Below are positions 56,323 through 64,000 of a DNA stretch of 64,000 nucleotides, piece after piece; the first letter of the stretch is position 1; every line of letters begins with the position of its first letter. The translations under genes were made by a program, and so were the position numbers. Source of the stretch: an uncultured Alphaproteobacteria bacterium (GTDB taxonomy: Bacteria; Pseudomonadota; Alphaproteobacteria; HIMB59); the NCBI GenBank assembly GCA_902621205.1, contig CACNLH010000004.1, positions 1 to 64,000 on the forward strand. The letters are read 5' to 3'. Under the pieces are notes generated by a model, which made no database searches, had not been told where the DNA came from, and was given only the letters and a program-made list of their open reading frames with translations.

Positions 56323-57136
56323 TATTAAGGGAAAGTTTGCACTAGTGACTGGAGGAACGCAAGGTTTAGGAGCTGCAATTGCAAAACATTTTGCCGATAG
56401 CGGAGCTGCAGGTATTGTCACAATTGGTAGAAAAGAGGATAAAGGAAATGAGGTAGCAAAAAAAATTCAAGATGAAACTGGGTGTAAAGTAATTTTTGCA
56501 AAAACAGACCTTGGAGAGGTCCAAGAGTGTAGAAATGCAGTTTCAGTTGCCAAACAAGAATTTGGGAGATTGGATGTTCTTGTAAACGCTGCCGGTATTA
56601 CTGATAGGGGAGATATTGTTAATACGAGCGAAGAACTGTTCGATAAAATGATTGGCACCAACTTAAAAGGCCCTTATTTTCTTATACAAGATACAGTGAA
56701 AATTATGATTGAACAAAACATAGAGGGTTCAATTATTAATATTGGATCTGTGGCAGCTATGACTGGCCAACCATTCATATCAACTTATTGCGTATCAAAA
56801 GGGGCACTTGCAACATTAACAAGGAATACAGCATTCGCTTTGTTAAAAAATAAAATTAGAGTTAATCAGTTAAATATTGGTTGGATGGCTTCAGATGGAG
56901 AGCATGAGATACAAACAAAATATCATGGTGCCTCAGAAAATTGGTTAGAAGATGCTGGTAAAGCTCAACCATTTGGAAGGCTGCTTGATCCAAAAGAGGT
57001 AGCTAAAGCAGTTACATTTTTAGCATCTGATGATTCAGGTATGATGACAGGTTCTGTTGTAAACTTTGACCAGTCGGTGTGGGGAGGATACCCTTTTGCA
57101 CCTCCTCAGCCTGCAGAAAAAATGGAAATAAAATAG
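56315..57136 (+). CDS. Short-chain dehydrogenase/reductase
   Basis: Classical SDR. The cofactor loop TGGTQGLGAAIAKHF (TGxxxGxG) is at about 13-27. NAAG is near 92, a catalytic serine in NIGSVAAMTG, and the active site YCVSKG (YxxxK) near 156-161. Length 273 aa. Coupled to iolE by an 8-bp overlap, so it likely oxidises or reduces an intermediate of the same polyol or sugar pathway. The C-terminal extension WGGYPFAPPQPAEKMEIK is a few residues longer than common SDRs. Substrate unknown. Confidence 0.87.
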   Translation: MNSIKGKFALVTGGTQGLGAAIAKHFADSGAAGIVTIGRKEDKGNEVAKKIQDETGCKVIFAKTDLGEVQECRNAVSVAKQEFGRLDVLVNAAGITDRGDIVNTSEELFDKMIGTNLKGPYFLIQDTVKIMIEQNIEGSIINIGSVAAMTGQPFISTYCVSKGALATLTRNTAFALLKNKIRVNQLNIGWMASDGEHEIQTKYHGASENWLEDAGKAQPFGRLLDPKEVAKAVTFLASDDSGMMTGSVVNFDQSVWGGYPFAPPQPAEKMEIK

Positions 57137-57137
57137 T

Positions 57138-58823
57138 CTAATTTAAATACTTTTGGGCACTTTGTTGACAACTCTTTAGTGTAGTTTCCAAATCCTTATT
57201 CAAAAAAATATACTCATAAATTTTATGACCAACTTCTTCAATAATATTTGAATAGGTTGGCAAAGGATATCTTGCCCATTCTATAATTTTTTCCTCCTTT
57301 TCCATTTTATCAATTTCATTAAATATTGGACTTAAAGCTCTCACTTCAGGATCATTTACGACACTAAAAACGGGAGATGATAAACTACCATGCTCAATAT
57401 AATATTTTATAAATTCAGGAGAGACAAAATTACGAATATTTTTCATAACAAAAGGTATTTTTTCAGGAGAGATATTTGAGGGTATGCCTAATGAAAACCC
57501 ACCTATTGGAGATACTTGAAAAGAGGAATTTCCAGCAGGTCTTGGTAAATAACCAGTTTTTTTATATGCAGGTGAAGCCTCATTTAGTTCGAACAAATGG
57601 GCTCTACTACTCCAATTCATTGCCATAGCTGATTTACCCTGACTATAATATTCAACACATTCATCATTGGAATGAGCAGATAATTCATTTGGCGAGTATA
57701 AAGTCAATTTTTTCAACATTTTAGCTGCTTCAAAAGATGCATCAGATAAAAAATTTGCTTTTAATAGTATTTTTTCCACATCTAAATCATAAATATTTTT
57801 CCCAATGTACCTAAGGTTTACATATGGTTTTCCATAATTTGCCATTGCTAAAATAAAACTAGTAGCAAGTGGTTGACCTTTTTTAGCTGGCCAAGAAATA
57901 GGACTTTCTATCTGTTTGTCCCCTTTTAATACCTCACAGGCATGGAGTAAATCCTGAAATGTTTTTGGTGGACTCAAAGCATATTTTTGAAAAATATCTG
58001 TTCTATAAAATAATAGATCAGGAATTGCTTCGATCGGAATCCCATAAAGTTTTTTATTAAAAGAACTTGATCTTACTCCTGAATAGTGAAAGTCATTCAA
58101 ATTTATTCCAACATCTTTAACAAAATTATTCAAAGGAAGAAGGCAATTTAATTTAGTTAACTGTCCAATCCATGGAATATTAAAAGCAACTATGTCAAAT
58201 TTAGACTTTTTATTTGATGAGGAATTTTTAATTATTACATTAAGTAGTTTTTTCAAATCACCTTCAATAATAAGTTCAATTTCACAATCAAGTATATATT
58301 CAAAAAAATCAATATTCTTATCTATCACTTTAAATGTGGGATTATCATTGGCAAGAAAGTTAATTTTTTTGTATTTTTTATTTTGATTAATTATAACATT
58401 TGGTGCAGGAATAATATTTCCTGCAGATAGAGAAGTTCCAAAAAAATAATTATCATTAAAATCACTGTAACCTAAGTTCAGGGCCACCTCTTTTTTGATT
58501 GAAAGTAAATAATCCGTGAATTCTTTAATGAGATTATTACTTGGATGTATAGAAAACGATTTACCTGATTTTGTTTTTGATCTTTGTATTAATTTTTTTT
58601 CTTGAATAAGTTTTTTTACTCTTCTCAAACCAGTTGCAAATGGCAAACCTGATGCCTGGATGATACTCGTAGTAGTGGTAATTTTATTGTCTAGATGGTT
58701 AATAATAACGTATGAAAAAATATTCCAATCAGCGTCAATTGTTTTAATTGAAATAGATCTGTTAAATAAAAGTCTTGTTTTATCAACGAATTTTAAAAGA
58801 GTGGTAATCTCGTTTCTATTCAT
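57138..58823 (-). CDS. Winged-HTH fused to MalE-like solute-binding domain, putative sugar-sensing regulator
   Basis: Unusual two-part protein, 561 aa. Residues about 30-95 look like a MarR-type winged helix-turn-helix (TTTTSIIQASGLPFATGLRRVKKLIQEKKLIQRSKTKSGKSFSIHP, with recognition helix then wing). A helical linker follows (97-120). From about 152 to the end it resembles a family-1 (MalE-type) extracellular solute-binding protein: FDIVAFNIPWIGQLTKLNCLLPLNNF, YGIPIEAIPDLLFYRTDIFQKY, GYLPRPAGNSSFQVSPIGGFSLGIPS. There is no signal peptide or membrane helix, so it is expected in the cytoplasm. It is divergent from an ABC sugar transporter operon with a palindromic box between. Probably a ligand-responsive regulator, by analogy with LacI (HTH plus PBP I). 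Function inferred. Confidence 0.72.
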   Translation of the reverse strand: MNRNEITTLLKFVDKTRLLFNRSISIKTIDADWNIFSYVIINHLDNKITTTTSIIQASGLPFATGLRRVKKLIQEKKLIQRSKTKSGKSFSIHPSNNLIKEFTDYLLSIKKEVALNLGYSDFNDNYFFGTSLSAGNIIPAPNVIINQNKKYKKINFLANDNPTFKVIDKNIDFFEYILDCEIELIIEGDLKKLLNVIIKNSSSNKKSKFDIVAFNIPWIGQLTKLNCLLPLNNFVKDVGINLNDFHYSGVRSSSFNKKLYGIPIEAIPDLLFYRTDIFQKYALSPPKTFQDLLHACEVLKGDKQIESPISWPAKKGQPLATSFILAMANYGKPYVNLRYIGKNIYDLDVEKILLKANFLSDASFEAAKMLKKLTLYSPNELSAHSNDECVEYYSQGKSAMAMNWSSRAHLFELNEASPAYKKTGYLPRPAGNSSFQVSPIGGFSLGIPSNISPEKIPFVMKNIRNFVSPEFIKYYIEHGSLSSPVFSVVNDPEVRALSPIFNEIDKMEKEEKIIEWARYPLPTYSNIIEEVGHKIYEYIFLNKDLETTLKSCQQSAQKYLN

Positions 58824-58853
58824 TTGTTGGTATTATATTATAAATTCATCAAA

Positions 58854-58870
58854 ATATTCAATTTGAATAT
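58854..58870. promoter_or_regulatory. Candidate operator ATATTCAATTTGAATAT
   Basis: A 17-bp inverted repeat, perfect apart from its centre base, lies between the HTH-binding-protein fusion gene and the ABC operon. The box at 63650-63666 matches 16 of 17 bases, and the shared sequence continues as ATTTGA on the right. Its position suits control of both divergent genes by the adjacent regulator. Confidence 0.65.
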
Positions 58871-58874
58871 ATTT

Positions 58875-58887
58875 GAGATTAAATCTC
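58875..58887. promoter_or_regulatory. Second palindrome GAGATTAAATCTC
   Basis: A 13-bp inverted repeat with a single centre base, four bases to the right of the main box. The promoter at 63650 also has a second 13-bp palindrome to the right of its main box, with a different outer sequence. It may be a second operator half or a site for another regulator. Confidence 0.35.
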
Positions 58888-58937
58888 TTAATAAATCATG
58901 GATAATTTATATATATAAGGATATTAGGAGGATCAAT

Positions 58938-59981
58938 ATGAACAAACTAATAAAAGTATTAGCTGTTCTAATGTGCTTTTCTTTCGGTTCAGCTAAGGCA
59001 GTTGAAATCGTGTCTTTTAATGCTGCGTCATCTGAGGCTTATGTTGGTGCGTTCGTTAAAGGTATTAAAGCTACAGCAGAGCAATATGGCTATGATATTA
59101 CTGTTTTTGAAAACAACTATAACCAAGCAGAGCAAAACCAACAAGTAGAACAATACTTGTCAAGTGGTGCACTACCTGATGTATTTATTTGGTGGCCACC
59201 TGATGCTGTTGCAGGTTTAGGTTCGTTAAGAAAGCTTGCTAAAACTGGAGTACCAGTTTTAAAAATCAATCAGTTACCCAATGAGCAAGATAAAGCATTC
59301 ATCTTTGGATATGCCGGACCAGATGATAGTCTTCGCGCTTATAACGCAGGTGAGATGATGGTTAAAGCTATGAAGATGAAACAAGCTGCAGGTGGAGATG
59401 GATATAATGTAATTGCATTATCATATCCTCACTCTTACGGTGGATATGGCTTATCAATAAATGCTTTCAAACAAGCTATCGCTGGAACTGACTTAAATCT
59501 TATCGGTGACATCGGTGAGGGATTTGGACAGGCTAACGGTTATAAAGGAGCAGCTAAGCTAATAGCTAAAGTTAAAGATCAGGGAATTCATTTTGTATAT
59601 GGTATGGACGATGCGATCTTAACTGGTGGTATTAAGGCTTTAGAAGAAGCTGGTTATAATGTTGACTGGTATGCAGGTACTGGCAAAAGTGGCAGTGTAG
59701 ATAGTGATGCTGTCATTACAGTTGGTACTGTGTGTAACGGTGATAAGCAGATGATTACTGATGGAAAGCAATTTGGTACTACTCTACAGTCACCTCTTCA
59801 TGAAGGTCAATTAGCTATAGCTCTTGTTAAAGAGTACATGGAGAACGGTAAGCTAGCAAACTACATTAACTTTACACCTAACCCTTCAGTGACTGGTGCC
59901 ACTATGGACTTCACAGCACTTAGAGGTTTTGATGGTAAGTTATATGGCATTAACGAGCTTTGCTCAGGTGCTTGGGACTAA
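58938..59981 (+). CDS. Periplasmic sugar-binding protein (type I PBP)
   Basis: Exported binding protein. The ORF track starts at 58824, but the real start is ATG 58938, 6 bases after a strong AGGAGG. This gives the signal peptide MNKLIKVLAVLMCFSFGSAKA and 347 aa. The mature part begins VEIVSFNAASSEAYVGAFVKGIKATAEQYGYDITVFENNYNQAEQNQQVEQYLSSGALPDVFIWWPPDAVAG, typical of RbsB-like proteins. Ligand unknown. First gene of an operon with a double ATPase and two permeases, expressed away from the HTH-binding-protein regulator. Confidence 0.88.
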   Translation: MNKLIKVLAVLMCFSFGSAKAVEIVSFNAASSEAYVGAFVKGIKATAEQYGYDITVFENNYNQAEQNQQVEQYLSSGALPDVFIWWPPDAVAGLGSLRKLAKTGVPVLKINQLPNEQDKAFIFGYAGPDDSLRAYNAGEMMVKAMKMKQAAGGDGYNVIALSYPHSYGGYGLSINAFKQAIAGTDLNLIGDIGEGFGQANGYKGAAKLIAKVKDQGIHFVYGMDDAILTGGIKALEEAGYNVDWYAGTGKSGSVDSDAVITVGTVCNGDKQMITDGKQFGTTLQSPLHEGQLAIALVKEYMENGKLANYINFTPNPSVTGATMDFTALRGFDGKLYGINELCSGAWD

Positions 59982-60007
59982 GTTTTAGTCTTTTCATAAC
60001 AATTTTT

Positions 60008-60033
60008 ACACACAGGGAAGTATCCCTGTGTGT
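60008..60033 (+). terminator. Hairpin after the binding-protein gene
   Basis: An 11-bp stem, ACACACAGGGA/TCCCTGTGTGT, with a 4-base loop and a short T-rich tail. It lies 26 bases past the binding-protein stop and 37 bases before the ATPase start. Partial termination or 3' protection would favour the binding protein over downstream genes. Confidence 0.7.
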
Positions 60034-60070
60034 GTTTTATAAATAAATAAGGTGTACAATCTTCTTTAAT

Positions 60071-61579
60071 ATGTCCACAAATCCAATTCTTAAAATTTCA
60101 AAAGTTTCTAGGACTTTTGGCGCTATACAGGCTCTAAAAGAAGCAAATTTTGAGATAAACGAAGGTGAAATTATGGGACTAGTTGGAGAAAATGGAGCTG
60201 GGAAATCAACTCTTGTTAAAATTATAAGTGGATTTGACCCTGGTTTTAAAGGCAGCTATCAAATCAATGGTAAAGAAGTAAAATTTGAAACGCCTTCACA
60301 AGCAGAGGAGTCTGGCATTGCTATTGCTCAACAAGAATTAAGCTTGATTCCTAATATGTCAGTTGCAGAAAATATTTTTCTTACTGGAGCTAAAGTAAAA
60401 AAATTTGCTACTCTTAATACATTGGCAAAGATGGCACGCCCATATCTTGATGAAGTTGGATTAACTGAAGTAGACCCAACTACTAGAATAAATTTATTAT
60501 CTGTTGGTGAACAACATTTGGTAGAAGTAGCTAGACTAATTTCTAGAGAAGCAAAAATTTTAATTTTAGATGAGCCTACAGCTGCGTTAGGTGAAGCAGA
60601 GAGTCGAAGAATTTTAGAAATGGTTGAGCGTCTTGCTGCAAATGGTAAATCAATAATTTATGTAAGTCATAGACTGGACGAAATTTTTAAGATTACAAAA
60701 AGAATAACAATATTAAGAGACGGAGTAAGTCAAGGTATTCAAGAAACTAAAGATATTGATGTAAATAAACTAGTTGAAATTATGCTTGGAAGAGAATTGG
60801 CAAATATGTTCCCATCAAAAGCTGACCATATAAGTGATGATCCAAAATTAGAGGTAAAAGAACTTTGGCCTGATGGCGTTCTAGAGCCGGTTAGTTTTTC
60901 AGCCTTCAAGGGAGAGATACTTGGGCTCTCTGGGCAACTTGGTAGTGGAGCAGGTGAAGTATTAGCCTCTATAGCAGGTGCACTTCAATCTAGATCAGGT
61001 TCACTCACTTTGAACGGTGAAACCTTTTTACCTAAATCACCAAGTCATGCTATAAAGAAAAAAATTGCATATTGCTCCTCCGATAGAAAAAAAGATGGTC
61101 TTTTTCTTGGACGTCCAATATTTGAGAATTTAACCTCCCCAGCACTTGGTGCGATATCAAAATATGGATTTAACTTTGGCAGTTCCGAGGATAATTATTC
61201 CAGAAATTTAGCAAAAGAGTTCTTAATTGATGTCAAAAGAATGCACGATGAGTCAGGTCTTTTAAGTGGCGGAAATCAACAAAAAGTAGCATTAGGAAAA
61301 TGGCTTTCAATCAAGCCCGATGTATTGCTTGTAAATGAGCCGACAAGAGGTGTTGATGTTGGTGCTAAATCAGAGATATATCAAAGAATGAGAGAATTAG
61401 CAGCAAGAGGAATTACAATTATTTTTGCCTCTACTGATATCCAAGAAATCACATATCTTCCTGACAGGGTGATTACATTTTATAGAGGAATGATGATTGA
61501 TGAACACCGATTAGAAAAAATTAAAACACCTGTTATTCTTAAAGAGATTACTGATCCATTTAACGAGACAAGCCTATGA
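60071..61579 (+). CDS. Sugar ABC transporter double ATPase (RbsA/MglA-like)
   Basis: Two fused ABC domains. The first has GENGAGKSTLVKIISG, SVGEQHLVEVARL (a degenerate signature) and ILILDEPTAALGEAES. The second starts near 255, with a degenerate Walker A in GQLGSGAGEVLASIAG, signature LLSGGNQQKVALGKWL and Walker B VLLVNEPTRGVDVGAKSE. Asymmetry between the two halves is normal for this family. Length 502 aa. It overlaps the first permease by 4 bp (ATGA). Confidence 0.93.
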   Translation: MSTNPILKISKVSRTFGAIQALKEANFEINEGEIMGLVGENGAGKSTLVKIISGFDPGFKGSYQINGKEVKFETPSQAEESGIAIAQQELSLIPNMSVAENIFLTGAKVKKFATLNTLAKMARPYLDEVGLTEVDPTTRINLLSVGEQHLVEVARLISREAKILILDEPTAALGEAESRRILEMVERLAANGKSIIYVSHRLDEIFKITKRITILRDGVSQGIQETKDIDVNKLVEIMLGRELANMFPSKADHISDDPKLEVKELWPDGVLEPVSFSAFKGEILGLSGQLGSGAGEVLASIAGALQSRSGSLTLNGETFLPKSPSHAIKKKIAYCSSDRKKDGLFLGRPIFENLTSPALGAISKYGFNFGSSEDNYSRNLAKEFLIDVKRMHDESGLLSGGNQQKVALGKWLSIKPDVLLVNEPTRGVDVGAKSEIYQRMRELAARGITIIFASTDIQEITYLPDRVITFYRGMMIDEHRLEKIKTPVILKEITDPFNETSL

Positions 61580-62616
61580 GTGCTATTATCGAAAATAATC
61601 AATTACCTTTTTCTGCAAAGTTTTTGCAATTCTATAAGGATCGCACACTTCTTGCTATTTTATTGTCACTTTTTGCTGTGATGTTTATATATGGAATTTT
61701 TTTCACAGAAAATTATTTAACAATAACCAATTTTAAAGCAATTATTAGAGATGCAGCACTATATGGCATTATGGCTATAGGACTTACATTTGTAACTTTA
61801 TCAGGAAATTTTTTTTTATTGTCATTAAAAGAAACAGCATCTATTTGTGGTGTTACGTTTGCTATGGGTATGGCTACTGGTTTTGGATCACCGGATCTTG
61901 CAGGAAACTTTTTAGTTTCACTATTAGCTGCTTTAGCAGTAGGTGTCGTAAGTGGAGTAATACAAGGATATTTTGTTGGAATGGGAGGCAACCCAATTGT
62001 TGTAACATTAGGTGGAGCAGGCATCCTATATGGTATTGGTGCATGGTGGAGTGATAACCTTGTAATAAACTTTACAAGACCTCATGATGCTGAATGGTTA
62101 GGAACTGGTTCTTTTTTGGGTCTTCCAAGTATCACATGGTCTTTTATTTTAATTGCCATTGCAGCTGAGATAGTTTTAAGACATACAAATTTTGGAAGGA
62201 AAGTTTATTTAGTTGGAGCAAACAAAGCTGCTGGAAAAGCCACTGGCCATGAAAATTTTTCTATGGCGATAATTGTTTTCACAATCTGTTCTGTTTGTTG
62301 TGCATTTGTTGCAGTAGCTTTTGTTGCTCAAATGGATAGTGCTCAATCTAATTATTTTTCTGCAGAATTTGGATCATCAGGTGATATGACTATACTCGTT
62401 ATAGCAACTGTCATGGTTGGTGGAAATTCAATAATGGGTGGTTATGGATCTACTTTAAGGACTAGTTTGGGAGCAATTTTTATTGCTATGGTTGATAATA
62501 TGATGGTTTTACAAGGATTTAATAGCGGACCTAGAATAGTTGGTGTGGGCTTAATGATCGTGTTTAGTATCATTGTTTTTGGTTTATTTGCTAAAGGAAG
62601 TAGGGCTCAGGAATAA
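61576..62616 (+). CDS. Sugar ABC transporter permease 1
   Basis: RbsC/XylH-like permease, 346 aa, with eight or more hydrophobic segments. ALYGIMAIGLTFVTLSGNFFLLSLKETASICGV corresponds to the GxxlVIitGgiDLSvGs region, but the DLS motif reads NFFLLS, a departure from the usual consensus. VVTLGGAGILYGIGAWW, GRKVYLVGANKAAGKATG (coupling loop) and VIATVMVGGNSIMGGYGSTLRTSLGA follow. It shares one base with the second permease start. The two permeases likely pair as a heterodimer. Confidence 0.88.
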   Translation: MSAIIENNQLPFSAKFLQFYKDRTLLAILLSLFAVMFIYGIFFTENYLTITNFKAIIRDAALYGIMAIGLTFVTLSGNFFLLSLKETASICGVTFAMGMATGFGSPDLAGNFLVSLLAALAVGVVSGVIQGYFVGMGGNPIVVTLGGAGILYGIGAWWSDNLVINFTRPHDAEWLGTGSFLGLPSITWSFILIAIAAEIVLRHTNFGRKVYLVGANKAAGKATGHENFSMAIIVFTICSVCCAFVAVAFVAQMDSAQSNYFSAEFGSSGDMTILVIATVMVGGNSIMGGYGSTLRTSLGAIFIAMVDNMMVLQGFNSGPRIVGVGLMIVFSIIVFGLFAKGSRAQE

Positions 62617-63650
62617 TGGAAAATTTTATAAAAAAGATTACAAAAGATGTAGATCTCTCTTTTGCAATCTTATTATCATTTTGTGTTTACGTATTCTTTG
62701 CAATTAATATTGAAGTTTTCTTTAGCCACAATATTAGTTTCGCTATTCTTGAAAGGTTTGCAGTCTTGGGTCTTGTAGGTTTAGCATTAACAATTTGTAT
62801 AATAGCTGGAGAAATTGATTTATCAATTGGGTCTAACGCAGCCTTATGCGCTGTGATAGTTGTAAAATTAACAGACCCCTTGGGCGCACCATTAGCGATG
62901 CTTATAGGACTTTCAGTTTCAACTTTAATCGGCGTAACACAAGGTTTTGTTATAGCATTCATAAGAATAAGAGCGATTGTGATTACAGTTGGTACTCTAA
63001 TGCTGCTTAGAGGAGTAGCTTTGCTAATTGCTGAAGAAAAAACAGTTATGTTAACGGATTTTAGAGTTCCTGATTTTATTACTACTAAAGTTTTAATGTA
63101 TTTTTCTCCTGCTAGTCTAACGGTTATCTTCATATTCATTTGCGTAGGAATTTTTATGCGTTACACAAAATATGGAAGGGAAATATATGCGATTGGTGGA
63201 GCAAGAAAAGAAGCACTCACTGCAGGTATACCTTTAAGACGCCCAATGATTATAGCCTTTGCGCTGTCAGGTTTTTGTGCCGGTTTTGCTGGAACTGTAA
63301 TTGGTTTGAAATCAGGAACGGCTCAAGGTTTAGGACTACAATACCTTCTTTTAGCAGGAACTGTTGCAGCTTTTGTTGGAGGTGTGAGCATACTAGGAGG
63401 AAAGGGTGGTGTTTTAGGAGCAGCTATCGGAGCTTTAACAGTTAATTTTTTGAATACTGGTCTCGTATTTTATGCACTTCAGGTTCATTTTGTTCAATTA
63501 TTCACATCAGTGCTTTTGGTTATCGTTATAGTTTTTCAAACTATGTCTAGGGTATTTGACTCGCGGCAAGCTAGGAAAGGTCTGCTTGCCACAATTGATG
63601 AACGAAAAACATCTTTGCTGGAAAAAAAGAGATCGGCTTTAGGTAGATAA
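62616..63650 (+). CDS. Sugar ABC transporter permease 2
   Basis: RbsC-type permease, 344 aa. VLGLVGLALTICIIAGEIDLSIGSNAALCAVI retains the standard EIDLSIGS motif. IRAIVITVGTLMLLRGVALLIAEEK and GREIYAIGGARKEALTAGIPLRRP (coupling loop) follow, then VGGVSILGGKGGVLGAAIGALTVNFL. It partners the preceding, more divergent permease. The stop lies one base before the palindromic box that precedes the final SDR. Confidence 0.9.
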   Translation: MENFIKKITKDVDLSFAILLSFCVYVFFAINIEVFFSHNISFAILERFAVLGLVGLALTICIIAGEIDLSIGSNAALCAVIVVKLTDPLGAPLAMLIGLSVSTLIGVTQGFVIAFIRIRAIVITVGTLMLLRGVALLIAEEKTVMLTDFRVPDFITTKVLMYFSPASLTVIFIFICVGIFMRYTKYGREIYAIGGARKEALTAGIPLRRPMIIAFALSGFCAGFAGTVIGLKSGTAQGLGLQYLLLAGTVAAFVGGVSILGGKGGVLGAAIGALTVNFLNTGLVFYALQVHFVQLFTSVLLVIVIVFQTMSRVFDSRQARKGLLATIDERKTSLLEKKRSALGR

Positions 63651-63666
63651 TATTCATTTTGAATAT
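63650..63666. promoter_or_regulatory. Candidate operator ATATTCATTTTGAATAT
   Basis: Differs by one base from the box at 58854-58870, and both are followed by ATTTGA. It starts at the last base of the permease stop codon and lies about 54-70 bases upstream of the SDR start at 63720. It implies a separate regulated promoter for the SDR. Confidence 0.65.
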
Positions 63667-63677
63667 ATTTGAAGTCA

Positions 63678-63690
63678 GTAATTTAATTAC
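63678..63690. promoter_or_regulatory. Second palindrome GTAATTTAATTAC
   Basis: A 13-bp inverted repeat with one centre base, 11 bases right of the main box. It mirrors the two-box layout upstream of the binding-protein gene at 58938. Chance occurrence in AT-rich DNA cannot be excluded. Confidence 0.3.
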
Positions 63691-63719
63691 ATATTATATA
63701 ATATAGTCGGAGGAAATTT

Positions 63720-64000
63720 ATGGATAAAGAGAGACTAAAAGGGAAAAATGTCCTTATTACAGGCGCTGCTCAGGGCATGGGCGCTGCGGTAGGAGAGCAC
63801 TTTGCTGCCCAAGGAGCCAAAATTTGTCTAACAGATGTCAACCTTGACGGTTGTAAAGAGGTTGAAGAGAGAATTAGGTCAGCTGGAGGTGAGGCTATTT
63901 CATGTAAAGTAGACGTGCGAAATCGTGAAGATCACGTAGCTGCTGTAAAAGCAACAGTTGAAAATTTTGGTAGTCTAAATGTTTCTATAAATAATGCTGG
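63720..64000 (+). CDS. Short-chain dehydrogenase/reductase (cut by window end)
   Basis: N-terminal 93 residues of a classical SDR. MDKERLKGKNVLITGAAQGMGAAVGEHFAAQGAKICLTD holds the cofactor loop TGAAQGMG, and an aspartate after the second strand suggests NAD(H) preference. VDVRNRED and the partial NAG of the NNAG motif are at the window edge. RBS GGAGG is 7 bases before the ATG at 63720; the ORF track does not list it. Its own palindromic box upstream ties it to the adjacent transporter regulon. Probable sugar or polyol dehydrogenase. Confidence 0.85.
   Translation, partial: MDKERLKGKNVLITGAAQGMGAAVGEHFAAQGAKICLTDVNLDGCKEVEERIRSAGGEAISCKVDVRNREDHVAAVKATVENFGSLNVSINNA

Noticed and set aside
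58824-58937. 38-residue N-terminal extension of the binding protein at 58938
   Set aside because: The internal ATG has a strong RBS and is followed by a clear signal peptide; the extension covers the promoter and palindromes.
1-64000. CRISPR array, insertion sequence, prophage or rRNA operon
   Set aside because: No regularly spaced repeats, transposase, integrase, phage genes or rRNA sequence were seen; the 11-base 16S-tail match at 10026 is far too short to be an rRNA gene.

Overview
This is a visibly AT-rich, densely coded bacterial chromosome segment with many 1-8 bp gene overlaps and no gene-free stretch longer than about 200 bases. Gene content and order suggest a streamlined marine alphaproteobacterium: complex-I-NDUFA9-like / uppP / gltD / gltB; infC-rpmI-rplT-pheS-pheT; soxBDAG with a dimethylglycine-dehydrogenase-like protein; and several sugar-binding-protein ABC systems. 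An AT-rich, sugar-importing clade such as HIMB59/AEGEAN-169 or a SAR11 relative would fit. The lineage is inference; no marker phylogeny was run.

Layout. (A) 1-456: two pieces of one NDUFA9-like gene on opposite strands, an inversion or chimera. (B) 453-7227: uppP and glutamate synthase gltDB. (C) 7224-9942: alpha/beta hydrolase and two glycosyltransferases. (D) 10054-16613: translation block infC-rpmI-rplT-pheS-pheT-lepA ending in tRNA-Ser(GGA). (E) 16619-19758: a glycosyltransferase directly abutting the tRNA, a GT9-like protein, an RmuC split by an in-frame stop, and a small unknown protein. (F) 19854-32637, minus strand: mak-like fructokinase, 6-phosphofructokinase, a 2OG-oxygenase-like protein, soxB-soxD-soxA-soxG, a DMGDH-like flavoprotein, a MetF-like reductase and a DmdA-like demethylase, closed by a terminator. 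These could form a complete tetrahydrofolate-linked demethylation route from a betaine-type compound to glycine. (G) 32729-49798: sugar catabolism (oxidoreductases, ribokinase, fucU-like mutarotase, D-lyxose isomerase, xylulokinase, aldolase-like protein, fructose-type ABC transporter frcBCA with frcK, split transketolase, FGGY kinase, fucose/arabinose-isomerase-like protein). (H) 49994-57136: a second sugar/polyol ABC system followed by an iol-like set (HpaI-type aldolase, iolG, iolE, SDR). (I) 57138-64000: an unusual protein joining a winged helix-turn-helix to a MalE-like solute-binding domain, divergent from a third ABC system (binding protein, double ATPase, two permeases) and a truncated SDR.

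The strongest candidate for an undescribed system is in H and I. The HTH-solute-binding fusion has no signal peptide, so it looks like a cytoplasmic sugar-sensing regulator. Its divergent promoter carries the palindrome ATATTCAATTTGAATAT. Near-identical palindromes lie before the SDR at 63720 and before iolE at 55411, suggesting one regulon for transporter and catabolic genes. Other points worth checking are the betaine-demethylation hypothesis, hairpins after all three ABC binding-protein genes, a permease with a roughly 170-residue insert, and the infC leader.
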